Assembly: GCF_011075055.1 (NCBI RefSeq)
Contig: NC_058144.1
Span: 11,622,138 to 11,686,137 of the forward strand
Direction of reading: 5' to 3'
Length of the DNA: 64,000 nucleotides
DNA from: Mangifera indica
Lineage: Eukaryota; Streptophyta; Magnoliopsida; Sapindales; Anacardiaceae
In this document: in pieces, positions 45,401 through 58,800 of the stretch
Numbering within the stretch: position 1 is the stretch's first letter
Layout of the letters: every line of letters begins with the position of its first letter
The notes under the pieces: generated by a model
What the model was told of the DNA's origin: nothing
Databases searched by the model: none
The model's input: the letters and a program-made list of their open reading frames with translations, nothing else
Position numbers and translations under genes: made by a program

Positions 45401-46671
45401 GCATTGGTCTGCAACAAATTTGATTGCACAATCCCTACTGTACATTGGGATCAACCAATAGTCTAACTTTAGTAACCGTTTTTCTGATTTTGGCATTATC
45501 AATTAATAATGCATTCAAATGTCAACTTAGAGATTCATCACTAAGGAAAAATAACACATATTTTTCTATCATAAGATCCAAAAAGTTATCGGTATTCTTC
45601 TAAAAGTATTCTTGAAAACCATGCAAATCACGCAATGAACCATAGAAACCTTGTGTTATCAAGCATTTATGCAATAGAATAAATGAGATCAATCCAACTG
45701 CAGCTTTTGTCCAAGATCAGTGCATGCTAGTACATTGATATGTTCTGTGACATTGGCCAGTACATCCATTTGTATTGCACATTACTAACCATTAACTCTA
45801 AAAAAGAAGATTCGCTAAAGCATTCTTTCTGGAATGTAATTACTTTACTAAAACTTCCCCTATAAGGATATAGAAATCTCATATTATTTGCAACAATGGT
45901 CAGCCAGGTTAAATTATCACCCTTGAACAAAATCTAACAATATAACTAATACATCAATCATCATTGAAAGGAAAAAAGTGTCAATTAAAATCAAGACAAT
46001 ATAACCCCTCAAGTGAATCAACTAATCTAAAATTAGAATTTCTATTAAATATTTTTGCTTAACAACTCAACTAATAATAAGCTTATTGTATTTTTGTTTT
46101 CATAATTCATTTGTGATTATCATTAACATGTTAAGTTGCTAGCTACCACAGCAGATCTACATGAATAAATTCTCAACAATGATCAAATGAGGCAAGAAAG
46201 CAAGAAAAAGGAAATGAAATTATCATCAACAGAATGACAAAATCCATTGACTAAAGATGGCAAAGGAATAAAAACTTGAACAAATTAAAGAACAAAACTA
46301 GAAAAAGTCTAAAAGCACTTAAGCCTCAGAATACAACTTGGTTTTCCTAAAACTTTTCAAAGTATCTTGAGAAGTACCTATGTCCAGAGTAATGGAGGAT
46401 CGAATATACATGATCAAACACCAAAACACCATGTATTGTTGTCAGGAGGCTAAAACTACCGCCAAGAACCAACCAAGCTACTTATTCACCACTGTACCAA
46501 CCAACTAACTGCTACCTAAAAGAGAAATATGCAAGGTGCCCGAGTTCGAAATTCAGCAAAAAGGGTCCAAATTTTTAACACAATTTCAATTAACCCAAAT
46601 CACCAAACCTATGAACCGGCGAGCCAGACACTGTTCTCAGGTATTTGCTAAATATTTGTCAAGTGGAATTC
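42463..46671. other. Intergenic between BPA1-like and ITPK, no gene seen
   Basis: About 4.2 kb without a recognisable protein domain on either strand. It includes the BPA1-like 3' UTR (aataaa at 42612) and, at its right end, the 3' UTR of ITPK. The remainder is unremarkable AT-rich sequence. Short open frames (42992-43205, 44198-44425, 44873-45094, 45727-45930) occur without codon or domain support. A UTR intron of ITPK or a non-coding transcript could lie here but nothing shows it. Confidence 0.4.
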
Positions 46672-47727
46672 TCACTGTTCTTTTACTTCCTCCCCTTCAT
46701 TGCAGCAGGTATCCCTTCCCATCTTGGCCTCTTCTTTGCTAAGAACGTTCCTTACTTTCTGCTCACTTGTTCCTTCAAAAACCACTCTGTCAGTCCTACT
46801 GACTACATTCCAAAAGAAATCAGTCAATACCTTCTCATAACAAGGCATTTTGGCATAACCAGGAAAGTAATTAATATCTATGATAAGATAACGATTCCCA
46901 ATTCTTGTATCTCTAATAACATCAAAATTAAAGAGATTCAATTTCATGGCCTTTCTCAAACCCCTAGCTATATCAGTTATAAAACTCTGAGGAGGCAACT
47001 GAGTGTCTTCAAGATGCATCATCTCGTAGTAGTTCTCATCAATTTTCTCATTGGTAGCCAAGTTTGAAACCTGGGAAAACGACAAAGAACCTTCGAGACC
47101 CTTCAGTTTCTCTTCGGAGTAGTCAGGTAACGACTTCCTTTTCACACATTTCACGTAATCACCTACAACATAAATCTTGAAAATAACTCCTCCATGATTA
47201 ACGAATTCTTGAAGAACACTTGGTGGCTTTAACCTATTAAAGCCATCCTGGTTAAAAATCAAAGCCATTTTATGCGATTTTGCACTCCCGTCCGCTACTA
47301 AAGGCTTCGCTATAACCGGAAACTTCAACATCTCCCAGGTCTGTCGATCAAAGAGCGTTTCCTTGTCGTAAATTACAATCTGCTTCGGAATCCCGAAGGT
47401 TTCAGACTGATTCTCAGTCTTGAGTTCCGAAACAACCTGCAACATCGAAATTCGGTTATGTAACCGTTCAATTGCCCCAGGAGAATCAATGATAACCGCA
47501 TTAGGGTTCTGAACGTGGAATTGTTGAAGCTGCTTCTTCCAATCTTCACCGTACAATTTGTGTAGCACACAATCGAACGGTCCCTGATCCACTAGCGGAC
47601 GTTCGGTGTCGATCTTGATTAAATCGATGCCGCGTGATTTCGCAAGGCTAACTAACGAATCTTGAATGAAACTCTTCCGCTTCTTCGGTGCCAAAGCATA
47701 GCCTATTCTGAATCTCCGCTCCTCCAT
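46672..47727 (-). CDS. ITPK1: Inositol 1,3,4-trisphosphate 5/6-kinase (ITPK1-like)
   Basis: A single intronless frame of 351 residues with an ATP-grasp fold. The N-terminal domain is about 1-100 ([36 protein letters not shown]). Nucleotide- and inositol-binding motifs follow in order: [19 protein letters not shown] at 136-154, [20 protein letters not shown] at 171-190, CVKRKSLPD at 194-202, [10 protein letters not shown] at 264-273, and the metal-binding [19 protein letters not shown] at 280-298. ITPK enzymes phosphorylate inositol tris- and tetrakisphosphates, feed phytate synthesis and, for ITPK1, make a 5-pyrophosphate InsP7 linked to phosphate sensing. The length is 30 residues above the usual 319 of ITPK1, mostly a charged C-terminal tail with EGEEVKEQ at the end. 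Assignment to ITPK1 rather than ITPK3 is tentative. Confidence 0.95.
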   Translation of the reverse strand: MEERRFRIGYALAPKKRKSFIQDSLVSLAKSRGIDLIKIDTERPLVDQGPFDCVLHKLYGEDWKKQLQQFHVQNPNAVIIDSPGAIERLHNRISMLQVVSELKTENQSETFGIPKQIVIYDKETLFDRQTWEMLKFPVIAKPLVADGSAKSHKMALIFNQDGFNRLKPPSVLQEFVNHGGVIFKIYVVGDYVKCVKRKSLPDYSEEKLKGLEGSLSFSQVSNLATNEKIDENYYEMMHLEDTQLPPQSFITDIARGLRKAMKLNLFNFDVIRDTRIGNRYLIIDINYFPGYAKMPCYEKVLTDFFWNVVSRTDRVVFEGTSEQKVRNVLSKEEAKMGRDTCCNEGEEVKEQ

Positions 47728-47926
47728 TTCAATTTCTTTAAGTTATTCACAAACATTCAGAATTCAATTGAATTCTCTTTAAAAAATGCAAGAGCAGAAA
47801 CCAGAAGTAATTAATTTCAGAGAGAGACCGATATTAATGCAATTCTCTTCTTATTTTCGAAGAACAAACAGAAAAATTTTGTGGTAAAGTGAATAATGTC
47901 TAATGCATGTAGCAGAATAGAGAGAG

Positions 47927-47936
47927 ATATATATAG
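47927..47936 (-). promoter_or_regulatory. TATA box of ITPK
   Basis: Minus-strand gctatatatatc lies about 200 bp upstream of the ITPK start codon, in front of a CT-rich stretch (ctctctctattctgc) suited to a plant 5' leader. Confidence 0.5.
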
Positions 47937-48129
47937 CTTCGACTAGGGTTAGAGTAGAGAAAGGGCAATGATAAGTTAACCAGGGTTAGCATAAAGGAAT
48001 TCTTTTGTGTAATATGCAGCATGCTGATTCGCGCTGCACATTCAATGTAACGCGTGCAGATGAAGGAGATAGATGGGGTGTACAGAAATTTAACAGCTGA
48101 GATTAGATGGATTCTGGTCAACGTTGATT

Positions 48130-49050
48130 AATGTTGATTAAGGGGGATGTTTTTGACTGGAGTCTTTTGAGTTAGGTTGAGTTGCGGAAAGATTAATTTT
48201 TATGTGACGAAATATTATCTTATAATAGTGAAATTGAATTTTTTTACCACAAGTGGGCCTGATTGTACAACCATATCAACATTTTTGTTCTTGAAACATT
48301 TATACCTTAAAATTGTAAACTCCCTAAATTACCTTTATATTCAACCATAGATTTGAATTCGTACAATAAGAACTGTTCACACATGAAAAAACAAAGCAGA
48401 CGAGACTTTCTTTTTCCTTCACGTGTAAGCAACCTTTTAATGAATTTCAATCACAAAAGGCTACACATATTTGGTGACTCGTGAGGAGATAGCTGACACC
48501 AACAAAAATTGTTGTAGCAACGAAGATGACTTGCACTATTGCACCGATGCCAATGCACTTGTCTCTACCCAACGCACTCAACTACGACCAAAAAAGTTGA
48601 CATTGATCCAGTCATCTCCGTCTAGAAATAAATGCACTTGGATTGCAATGATAGGTCGAGTGAGTATTTCTTTCCATTTTGGATTATGGATTGATGATTC
48701 ATGCATTTTTGTGTTAGAATTAGGGTTTGGATATATGAAAAGTTTGAAACATTTTTGTTATAAATATTAGTTTAAAACAAATTTATAGGTTTATGGTTGA
48801 TATTGTTGTGATGTGGTTGATTTTGGATGATTTGAAGAGGGAATGATGTGAAAAGCAGGTAGGCAAGGTCGAGGTGACCTTACCCACACTAGGTGAGGTC
48901 GTTATTATGTACTGTTTACCTTGCTTATATTTTGGTGGGATTTAGAGTAATAGTTGTTTTTTGTTTTTTTTTTCAAGAATTTGGAATCAATAGCCAAGAG
49001 GCCTACAAGTTCTTGAGGCCTTTGAATTATGGATGTAAATGACATTTCGC
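48130..49050. other. Intergenic, start of the MULE not resolved
   Basis: The left part is the upstream region of ITPK (a CACGTG at 48420-48425). An open frame at 48471-48770 shows no domain. The MULE's left terminal inverted repeat should lie somewhere here or further left but was not found by eye. Confidence 0.35.
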
Positions 49051-50080
49051 ATGAAGATGGACATAGTAAGCATCACAAATGATAAACTAACGATGAGCCA
49101 ATAAGAGATGTTTTAGACTATCTGTTTTGGGCATTACTTGGGATTAGAGCAGACCCAAGTAATGTCGTTCTTATGCAAACTGTATTATTTCGCTTAATTA
49201 GCTGCAAGGACCCAATGAGAAAACTTTTGTTCAGATTAAATGGCGTTGATGTTTGTTTTAGCCTTGTAGAGTTTGTTTTGGTGGTTAGTCTCATATTTAA
49301 GCATAATACAGAAGTGTCAAACTATGTTGATTTTTTAGAAACACTTTAATTGAAGGAGGAATACTTTTTAGATGTTAAAAGGTCATTAGCTTATTTAGAA
49401 AGCAGTTAAAGCACAAATATGGGGAGACAATGATGAGGATGTTGTGAAGTTTGTTATATTGTATTGATCACATGTTGGATTGTTAGGGGCAGACAATAGG
49501 AACGTCATCAAAGATCGCTTCTTGTATTTAGGCGATGAGATAAATGCATTCAGTTGCTACCCTTAGTGTTTGGTGTCATTGACTAAGATAGTAACATCTA
49601 TGCGATAAGGTATACATTTAAGATATAATGAATGTCTATGAAAATACCCACCTTACAAGAGGTTGATCCTTTATGATAACTACCCGATTTTGGGATTCCC
49701 AATTACATTCCAAATAAGCATCATGTAATCTATCAAGTTAGATTAGTATATACGATCATAAATACTAACCATAATTGTTGTCAATTAGACAGTATTAAAT
49801 TTATGAGACAATGGAAAACATATCACCATTTATCTATCTCCAAGTAGATGATCGAGTCCCTTCTATGATTAAGTGGAAGATCGTTGTCTTATCATCGTAG
49901 GATGATATGGTAGCAATTTTGGACAATTCTCCAATAAGTGGATCATTCATACCTTTTTGGTTGATTGTTTGATATTACATTTATTTACTTCTAACGAATT
50001 TTCATTATGTTCTAAGAGGTTGTTACACTTGTATTGTGTCGAACATAAATTAAGCGAGAGACTAGTGGGAAGAGGGTGGA
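49051..50080 (+). pseudogene. MULE-borne ULP1-type gene, 5' part (DUF1985)
   Basis: Degraded coding region with the DUF1985 signature found next to ULP1-like peptidases in plant MULEs: LFRLISCKDPMRKLLFRL and FRLNGVDVCFSLVEFVLV near 49180-49290. It continues with DVVKFVILY (49438) and LLGADNRNVIKDRFLYLGDE (49481-49545), then YPPYKRLILYDNYPILGFPI near 49645-49710 and VDDRVPSMIKWKIV near 49845-49885. Stops and frame changes are scattered. It is separated from its C-terminal peptidase part (53480-55350) by the copia element at 50080-53472. The gene model cannot be completed because of decay. Confidence 0.75.
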
Positions 50081-53000
50081 GTTCAATAAAGTTCTTGTAC
50101 TATAAGATACTATAGATATTAGACATGACGATATATCATCACTGATGGTTGATCATAATGAGAAAGTTCCTTCATTTCAAGCAGAACAACCTTGATTGTA
50201 CAAAAGCTATAAATGTTTACATGAGTACATCATGAGCCAAGAGATTTGGTTTTCTTTTGACTTAACACAATGATGTACCTACGACAATGTTGTTTCAAGT
50301 CCAAATTCTGATAAATGGTTAGATGTCATGAAATCTAAAATAGACTTTATATACTAAAACCAAGTATATACTCTGGTGGATACACCTAAAGGGATAAAAC
50401 TCATATGATGTAAATAGGTTTTTTTTTTTAAAAAGCTGATATGGAAGATAACGTCCATACCTATAAAACACGAATGGTTGTCAAAGATTTCACTTATAGA
50501 TATGACATTGACTATGATGAAATATTTTTGTCAGTCGTTATGCTTAAATCTATTACGATTATGCTTGCTATAGCTACATACTACGACTATAAAATTTTTT
50601 AAATGGATGTCAAGATTGCTTTCCTAAATGATAACCTTGTAGAGGATGTCTATATGGCATAATTCGATGATTTTGTTCTTACTAGACAAACAGATAAAAT
50701 ATTTAAGCTAGAAATGTCCATTGACGGACTTAAACAGGCTTTGAAAAGTTGAAATATTCATTTTGATGAAATTGTTTGTAAGTTTAGATTTATAAAAAAT
50801 GAAGATAAATCATGTGTATATAAGAAGATCAATAAAAGTGTGATTACATTTTTGGCATTGTATATCAATGACATCTTAGTTATTGGAAATGACTTATCGA
50901 ATTTGCAATCAGTAAAAGCTTGAGTATCTAAGTGTTTCTCCATGAAAGACTTAGGAAAAGCAGTCTACATTGTTGGTATTAAAATTTATCGAGATAAAAA
51001 GTGTACACTATTAGATTTAAGTCAAAACACATATATAGACAATGTATTAACTAGATTCAACATGGAAGAATTCAAGAAAAGATTTTTGCCATATCCCATA
51101 ATGTATATTTTTTGAAAGAGATGTGTCCATATACACAATCTAAGAGAGATAAAATGAGTAAGGATCCTATATACTTCAGCTATATGATCAATCATGTACA
51201 TCATGCTATGTACAAAGATTGATGTCTCATACATCTTGAACATTTGTAGTAAATATCATTCTGATCCAGGTGAAAAACATTGGATGACTATTAAGAAATC
51301 CTTAAGTACATGAGAAGGACTAACAATACATTCTTAGTTTATGAAAGGGAATATGAAATTACTATAAGAACCTACAATGATGTCAGTTTTCAAACTAATC
51401 AAGATGATTACAAATTTCAATCAAAGTTTGTGTTTTGTTTGAATGATAGTACAATTAGCTGAAAAAGCTCTAAGCAAAATATAGTAGTTGATTCTACAAT
51501 AGAGTCTGAGTACATTATCCTTTCAAAAGAGATCGTATGGATCAAGAAATTTATAACTAAACTTAGAGTGGTTCTAAGTATAGCTAAGCTAATTGAGATC
51601 TATTGTAACAATAATGGAGCTATTGCTCAAACAAAAGAGTCATAGTCTCATTAGAGGTCCAAGTAGATAGTAAGATGATATCACTTGATATGAGAAATTG
51701 TACAACAAAGTGACATACAAATAGCAAGGATTGATATATATAACAATTTGGCTGACTCACTGAAAAAAGTATATGTAGCAGTAGAAGCATGATACACATA
51801 TAGTTGAGCTTGGTTTTAGATTTACAACCAATTGGTTATAGTGTTAGTAGGGGATTGTTAGGGTAAATGCCCTATAACCAATTGAATTTGGCCTTTGCGA
51901 ATGTAATTGTATTAATAATAAATACAATATTTATTGTTATTCAATTCATATGTTGTTTATTTATCTGATCGTATAAATAACATGTCTTTAGAATAATAGA
52001 ACTGTGATAACGGGATAAGATGATTGATCGTGGAAACTTTATGTACACTTTTAGTGGCCATTCTAGAAACGTCTGTAATCTCAACATTACAATGAAAAAG
52101 GACATATGTAATGATAATAAGATTATCATACTATTAAGTGACCTCATCAAAAGTGGCGACAGTTCTCACTGTTAAAGTTGTTATAGACAACTTGATGTAA
52201 CACATAGATGCACATATAGTTATATTCATCAGACTGATCTGACTAGAGGATATTCATATGAATGGTTGCTTTAGTGTTTATAAAATAAATTCTCTAAATA
52301 CCACTGGTGTATGTGATCATTCGATTAGAGGGACCCAAACCATCTCGTGAAAAGATAGATATAGTTTGACATTATCCAATGTGTTGTCACAATAAAGGTA
52401 ACTATAAAGGTAGTAATAGACCGTATCATGAGATACATGGAGATTATAGTTTATTAATAAAAGATTCAACTCTTACGCACAAGAGAAGATATCTTACTTG
52501 AGAATACTGAATAACATCTATGACTACCTAAATTTGTGATCATAATGGGATGAGATTATAGTCTAATCTATGTCATTCATTGATATGTATCAATTCAAAC
52601 TGAGGACTTACTGAGATAGACACATTTCTATGTCTCACGCTTAAGAGATATTGGTTGATGAAATGATTGCATTGCATATAACTTAATGTTGTAAAAGCTT
52701 AAGAGATATCTGCTGACACTATCGTTCAAGAGGTTATGATGTCTTGCTAGAGGTCAATCTTGGTCTATATATAAATTCAATTTGAATTTAGATATTATCA
52801 ATTCAATAGAAAACTTATAGCTTACATATATATAGGATTTTATTCATACCTAGATATGAGGATTATTTGGTGATAATTTCAGTGTTTAGGGAACGAAAGA
52901 ATCAGTTGACTATGTTTTGACCAAGTCAAATTTGGTATGCTTGGTGCCACTTGGCACCATGTAATATAAATAATACATGGCACAACTGACAAAATATTGT

Positions 53001-53472
53001 CTAGTTGTGTAAGGCATAAAATCATGTCGGGTGCCATAATTTATGTGTCGCCCATGCATGGTTTGAAACATGTTAGTTGTGCATGTTTACATGCCAACTG
53101 TGCATGTGTGTTGAAGGTGATAGGTTTGGATGACATTCTTATTGCACTCGAACACCTATACATATAAAAGTGTGTGTCAAAATTATAACTGATATACAAC
53201 ATTTAAAAAAAAAAAAAACTAGTCATAGGTTTCTATTTTCTCTTCTTTTTCTCATGAACACAATAATCCAATAAAGAAGCTCTAACACACTTCTCCTTGG
53301 ATTGCCTCTTACGTGTTCATGTGTCGTGTGGATACCCAAGCGCTACTTATTGAGGGATGGATAGTTTTCAATTTTAAGCCATATATAGATTTGGAAGAGC
53401 CACCAATGTAGGTATAAACATAAAACACTTTATAAGTGTTTTGTATATTCATGATTATATGTTCTAAAACAA
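50080..53472 (+). mobile_element. Ty1/copia remnant, 5'-truncated, with 3' LTR
   Basis: Plus-strand pol end. The reverse transcriptase starts near 50310 (QVYTLVDTPKGIKLI) and continues with VHTYKTRMVVKDFT and YDEIFLSVVMLKSI near 50455-50570, MDVKIAFLNDNLVEDVYM, CVYKKINKSVITFLALY, then INDILVIGND (where the family has VDD, near 50865-50893) and NLQSVKA*VSKCFSMKDLGK. RNase H-like sequence follows in broken frames to about 51820. A purine stretch (agtagggga) leads into the 3' LTR at 51856 (tgttagggtaaatgcccta). The LTR runs to about 53300-53472, where aaaaca ends it. Gag, protease and integrase are missing, so only the 3' part survives. It interrupts the MULE ULP1-type gene. Confidence 0.8.
51856..53472 (+). 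repeat. 3' LTR of the copia element
   Basis: It starts tgttagggtaaatgcccta right after a purine tract. The end is uncertain; the last aaca at 53472 gives about 1.6 kb and a TGTT...AACA end pair. No second LTR of this sequence was found in the window, which agrees with 5' truncation. Confidence 0.55.
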
Positions 53473-55350
53473 GTATCCTTATTAGGGGTTTTTGGGATTT
53501 TTTATTTTTAAAATTTTTAATTTCATTGTGTTGTCAGTTATCTGCCCCTTAAAACCCTACATCTTCCTCATGTACAAGCGTTCCCCTATGAACGTCCATC
53601 TTTTGTGTCTTCCACCCCCAAGATTCTTATAAGGCCTCCCCTGCAAGACACTCATTTCACAACAATGTTTATAACGATATCTCCGAAGACCTCTGCAATA
53701 GCTATTTTTGCATCACGTATCTATGATTAATTGTTAAATGCAACAACTCTTCAACTAGCAAGTAATGATGATGCGAGGAGAGATGCAACAACTCAAATCC
53801 TCATTAATATATCAGATGAAAGTACTTGAGGATTCAAATTTTCAGAGATTAGGATCAGTCCAAGTTCATGATAGGTATATATTTTTTTTAATGTTTACAT
53901 GCATTTAAACGTTTTATCATGAAATGACATGTATGCAAAATGTTCAGGTAGATGTGCCCCAACCGGTGAATGTACCCTAATAGGAGTATATGCCTTAGGA
54001 AGAAGTTTTACCCCAACAAAAGGTTTTGCCCAATCATGAAGATATGCCACACCAAGTGGATGTCTTCTAGAAATATCCCAAAAAGGCTCTTATAACTCTA
54101 AAAAAGTCAATATTTGGTCATGTTCTTCAAAAAGTTAAATAGTTCATTAGTCTATTTACCAATCTGATGAAGATACAAAAGATCGTTATAGTGAAGAATA
54201 ATGCACCCATTAATGCACCAGTCGATTAGTTTGAAAGCAAGCTTGTTGTTGTCTTTAACTCAACATTTATACAACTTTACTCAACATTCAGTCGATGGTA
54301 TTGTAGTGTATTGGATAATGACAACAAACGTGTCTTCCTCGTTAGACTTAATGGTACCATTGGATATGTGACCAAAAGCGCATTCTAGACCTTATTGGTT
54401 ACGTAAAGGTTGTGATTGGATAATAAAACTATACATACTTGTCTTATGAGTTTCAGGATAGTAACTTATTTTACTTCACATGCTTAAGTTATGCTCCCAA
54501 TTATTTCTAATACAACACATCAAAACTTCCCTCGAAATACTTTGTTGTGACTTTCAGTATAATAACTGGACGACAATGTTTGCATAGTTTGTGGCACCTC
54601 TATCATTCCAAGCACAAGGGTTAAAAAGGTTCGCTTTAGAAATTGAGTGGCTATCTTTTTTTTTTTTTTTTTGCATCAAATTCATAACTTCTCCCTCTAA
54701 CCGTCCAATGAATACTTTTAGGCATAAAGCTTCGTTGATAAGGTGGTATACTTTTTTTTTTTGGTAAGTTAGGTGGCATACTTTTACTTGTTCATTTTGC
54801 TATATAATGTTACATTATTTTTAATCTGCATTGCACACTAGGGATGCTTTCCCATTAACTTTAACAACCAACACTAGGTTTATGGTGAATTGATTATGAG
54901 TGATTGGACTATGTATGTGTATGATTCCGTAGAATAAATAACAAATAAAACTAAAGTTATAAAGTTGATGACACCTTTAGGATATTGTTGTACATAATTA
55001 CGGTTAGCAATTACTATCAATTAAGGGGCATTCAATCATCGCCTACTCTAACCAAGTTAAAATTTAAACTTGTCCATCTAGTCCCTAAGCATGAAACAAC
55101 AATGAGAGACTGTGGAGTTTATATGTTGATGTTTATAGAGTAACTTACCCGAGGTTACATGTTTAACTTTTTAGCCAAACATTTAAAGTTACTTAGAAAC
55201 TGAATGGCCGTGTGCCTATACCACGACAAGACATTTGGTAAGAAACATTTTATGTTTATGTTATACATTTACATGATTTATTTTAATGTTTTCTTTATTG
55301 AAATATTTTAGATGTCTATACAAAAATTGAGGACTATATTTAATGGAAGG
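53473..55350 (+). pseudogene. MULE-borne ULP1-type gene, 3' part (C48 peptidase)
   Basis: Continuation of the DUF1985 gene past the copia insertion. A proline/valine-rich low-complexity stretch (about 53945-54075) precedes the ULP1-like cysteine peptidase fold. The His codon is at 54872-54874, followed by a TAG where the family has tryptophan; then YGELIMSDWTMYVYDSVE (about 54881-54934), whose Asp in YDS is the second triad residue; then DCGVYMLMFIE with the catalytic Cys codon at 55111-55113. So all three triad residues can be seen, but stops and frame changes break the gene. Such peptidases (family C48) cleave SUMO in host proteins; the transposon versions' role is unknown. Confidence 0.75.
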
Positions 55351-55899
55351 AATAGGAGGTTGATGGCATAATTTTTGTCGTATGATTTATTTTGATATTT
55401 TCTTTATTTAATCGTTTTGTATTTAATCACTTTGTACTTGTTTCTTTATTCACATTTGTATTGAATCACATAGTCATGCATGGTTATTCAACATCAAAGT
55501 GGTGAAGTAAATATTATACATATGCAATAACTATCAATTAAGAACTTTAAATTACATCAAATCAAAATGAAACTGGATTGGAGAAGAAATCAACGTAATT
55601 GCAACTTATCTAACTTGTATACCTTCAGCATAACTTCATTACATACTTTACAGGAAGTACCATCCAAACAGCCTATGAAGGTATGCATAAAAGACATGTG
55701 CACCATTTTTTGTAACAAAGCCATTTGTCTTGCACCAACTCATCTAAAGTTTTGTAACTATGACCCTATACCTAAAACAAATTAAGATAGCAGATTAATC
55801 TTCAATAGAACATAAACATAACCCATAAAAAAAATTAAAGGAGCAAATTATTTTAGCATTAAATTACAATAAAAGTCAATACACAAATAAACCATGATA
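55351..55899. other. Spacer between the two MULE genes
   Basis: A short open frame at 55567-55785 (MKLDWRRNQRNCN...) has no domain I recognise. The two MULE genes converge on this stretch, so it should hold their 3' ends. Confidence 0.35.
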
Positions 55900-58800
55900 A
55901 ATTATTCATTCGAATAGGTTAGGCAGTGGCTATGATAGTGTCATCCTTTCCTACTACCAAATTCATAAGATGAGATAACAATAGGCACTAGAGTTAGACT
56001 CAAACAATTCAATTTACCATATCCAAGTTATTGACATTAGTTATAGTTATATTGCTAAACTTCCTTTCTCTGTGATGACTTTCTTCTATGGCTAGATGGA
56101 CTACTAGACCATCGTTGTTGCATCATAAGTGGATAAATTGTTGGCAGATTAGATAGTCATGCCCAAGTTGATTGATCCTCAAGTGGATTAGCATCTTCTA
56201 TATATGTTGCTCGTAAGTATTTGGTTGAGTAATATACACTTGCTTATCTAAAACAGTCCAAGAGGTTATTGAACCTTGTTATAGTTGTGATATATGTAGA
56301 TTGAATCTGAGAAAGCTAAAATTTATCACAGTTATATGTCTATTGTATAAGATCCATGAAGGAGACCTGTTGTCATAATCATGTACTTCGTATAGGACTA
56401 GACTCGAGCCGAGCCAGCTCGAGCTCGAGCTCGAGCTATTGTCACAATCATGCACTTCGTATATGATTGAACTCAACTCGAGCCAGCTCGAGCTCGGTTT
56501 GGTTGAGCCCAAAACAAGCTAGGCTTAGCCAAGTCCAAAATTTTTTATACAAAACAACATCGTTTTGATCAATATATATTAAAAACGATGTTGTTTTGAT
56601 AACGAAAAATAAGCGGAGCTGAGCCAAGTCGAATTCGAGTCTGAAATGAGCCAACCTTAGCTGAGCTCGATCGAGCTCGAGCTTGAACTCGAGCCACCCA
56701 TATATGAATCGAGCCGAGCTTGAGCTCGGCTCGATTCGAATCTAGCCCTAACTTCGTATCCGTTGATGTTGATTAGTTTGACCGACATATTGGTAGATTT
56801 ACGCACATGTCTAGTAATCTTGTCCTTACCCCATAGTGTTAACAAGTGAGATCTTCTACCTTTTTAAGCAAATATATATATAACACCAGTGTTGTCACAC
56901 TTATACATATCAAAATATTGTTAGATGCATATTTAAATTTTAGTCAAATATACCTATCAGGTTGCATTTATTGTAAAACTAATATTCTATTGTGCTCTGA
57001 ATAAACTCAACTAGTATGATGATAGACAAAATGTGAGTAATCCATGAGAAAATGTTAAAAGACTCAACAATATTGGTTGTCATGATATTGCATCGCCACT
57101 CTCCAAAATTGGCACACACTCATTTTTCATACCCAATATTGGTCAAATAGGCTATAACACCGACATTTACTTGGATAATTTTATTCATGGAAAATTCTAA
57201 ATTGTAAAGGTGATATGCCTTGACAACCCTCCAAAATAATTTTTCTATATGCTTGGTTTTTTTTAACTACATACACATGTTACCTTTTACATAATAGGTA
57301 AAAAAGACCATGGAGAACATGAGGTATCACATTCACCACTAATGCAATGATTACATGATACCAATCATAAATAATGGCCAAGTCTTACATCACCAATGCA
57401 TATATGTAAGTATTTTAAGAACGATGTCCATGTCTTCATTCCTTTTATCCCTTTGATATTGAAGGTCAGTGGATAAATTTGATTATTGTCATCTTTTGCA
57501 ATAGTAATGAAAAAAGTCTCAAGGTACTTTTCCTTTAAATGTGAAACATTAATGCAAATCACTAAGTGACAAAACTGTTAAAACCCCTTTATCGATCAAC
57601 CCAATGTCATGAATAAAAATCGGAATTTATTTTTCATGTTGGTATCAATATGTGTTACGGATCCTTGGTTCTTTAGCTTCAAATTGTGACAATACTTAGG
57701 AAAGAGCATAAAAGACTCTTCAAGATATCCTTGTAATGCATTTATTGTATATGACTTCACACATCACATTGTTTGTATGAAATGTCGATCCTGTACCTAT
57801 TTGCTATGTCGTAAAAAATTTCCTTCGGTTGATGGAGGTGATCAACCACAAACATTGATTTAAGGATGATCTCTAATGCCCTGACACTAACCTATTTATG
57901 ATGTGGCAATATTTTATCTCATGGGCAAGTGTATGTATCACCCATATACAGTAAAACCTAATAGTCTTTATCCTCATCTTTTCTTGCTCATACCTTGTTT
58001 ATATGTACACATAATTTCATATCGCTTCTTATTAGAGTAACCTACTCTCCATTGAAAACTTGTCTCTAAAGCATGTCTTTCATATAAAGTTTTCAATTTT
58101 GCCTTCAAATTGAAAAACCCATTACTTTTAAATTTTTGTCTCTTTGTGTTTTACAGTTACTAATACCTACATTCTTAACATCCATAATGGCCTTAAGAAC
58201 CTATTGAAATGGATTAAGATTATGAGTGTGATTTGTATATGTTTTCGTGATTTATAGAAACATGATGTCCCGTATTACACTCGACCTCGTGATTACAAGC
58301 ATTGGTTGCACTTCTCTCAACATCTGTTTGTACATTGGACATCTCATGGTCTTAGATCAATACATCATACATGTTTTGAACATCATCATTGTCATCATTA
58401 TTATTACCCACAATATCATAATAGTAATCCTCATCCACATCATCATCATTATCATCATCATCACAATGATTCACATCACACTTTTAAAAACTTTATGGTT
58501 ATGTCCAATTGTATGTTGAATAATCCTCTCTTTCTTTCTCATGAACCCTTTTCATCTTATAGATTGTCTCTTCTTTTAATATGACTTTTAGTAACATAAA
58601 GTTTTGTCGATCTTTGTCTATTTGTAGTTACCACCATCACATACTCAAGATCATCATCATTTTGAATCTTACATGGTTTTCCACCAACTGATGCATTGCT
58701 TAGGATAAATATGTGCACATTTGATTGACTTTGATTGTAAAATGATAGCATAATTTTGTCACAAATCCTTTGAAATCAATACTTGTGTCAATGCAGATCA

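Noticed and set aside
46645..47067. 140-codon plus-strand frame
   Set aside because: It lies antisense to the ITPK coding region, whose conserved motifs show the minus strand to be the coding one.
58247..58584. Histidine- and isoleucine-rich proteins on the plus strand
   Set aside because: They are shadows of the gat/atc-rich DNA that encodes an acidic Asp-rich stretch of the MULE transposase on the minus strand.
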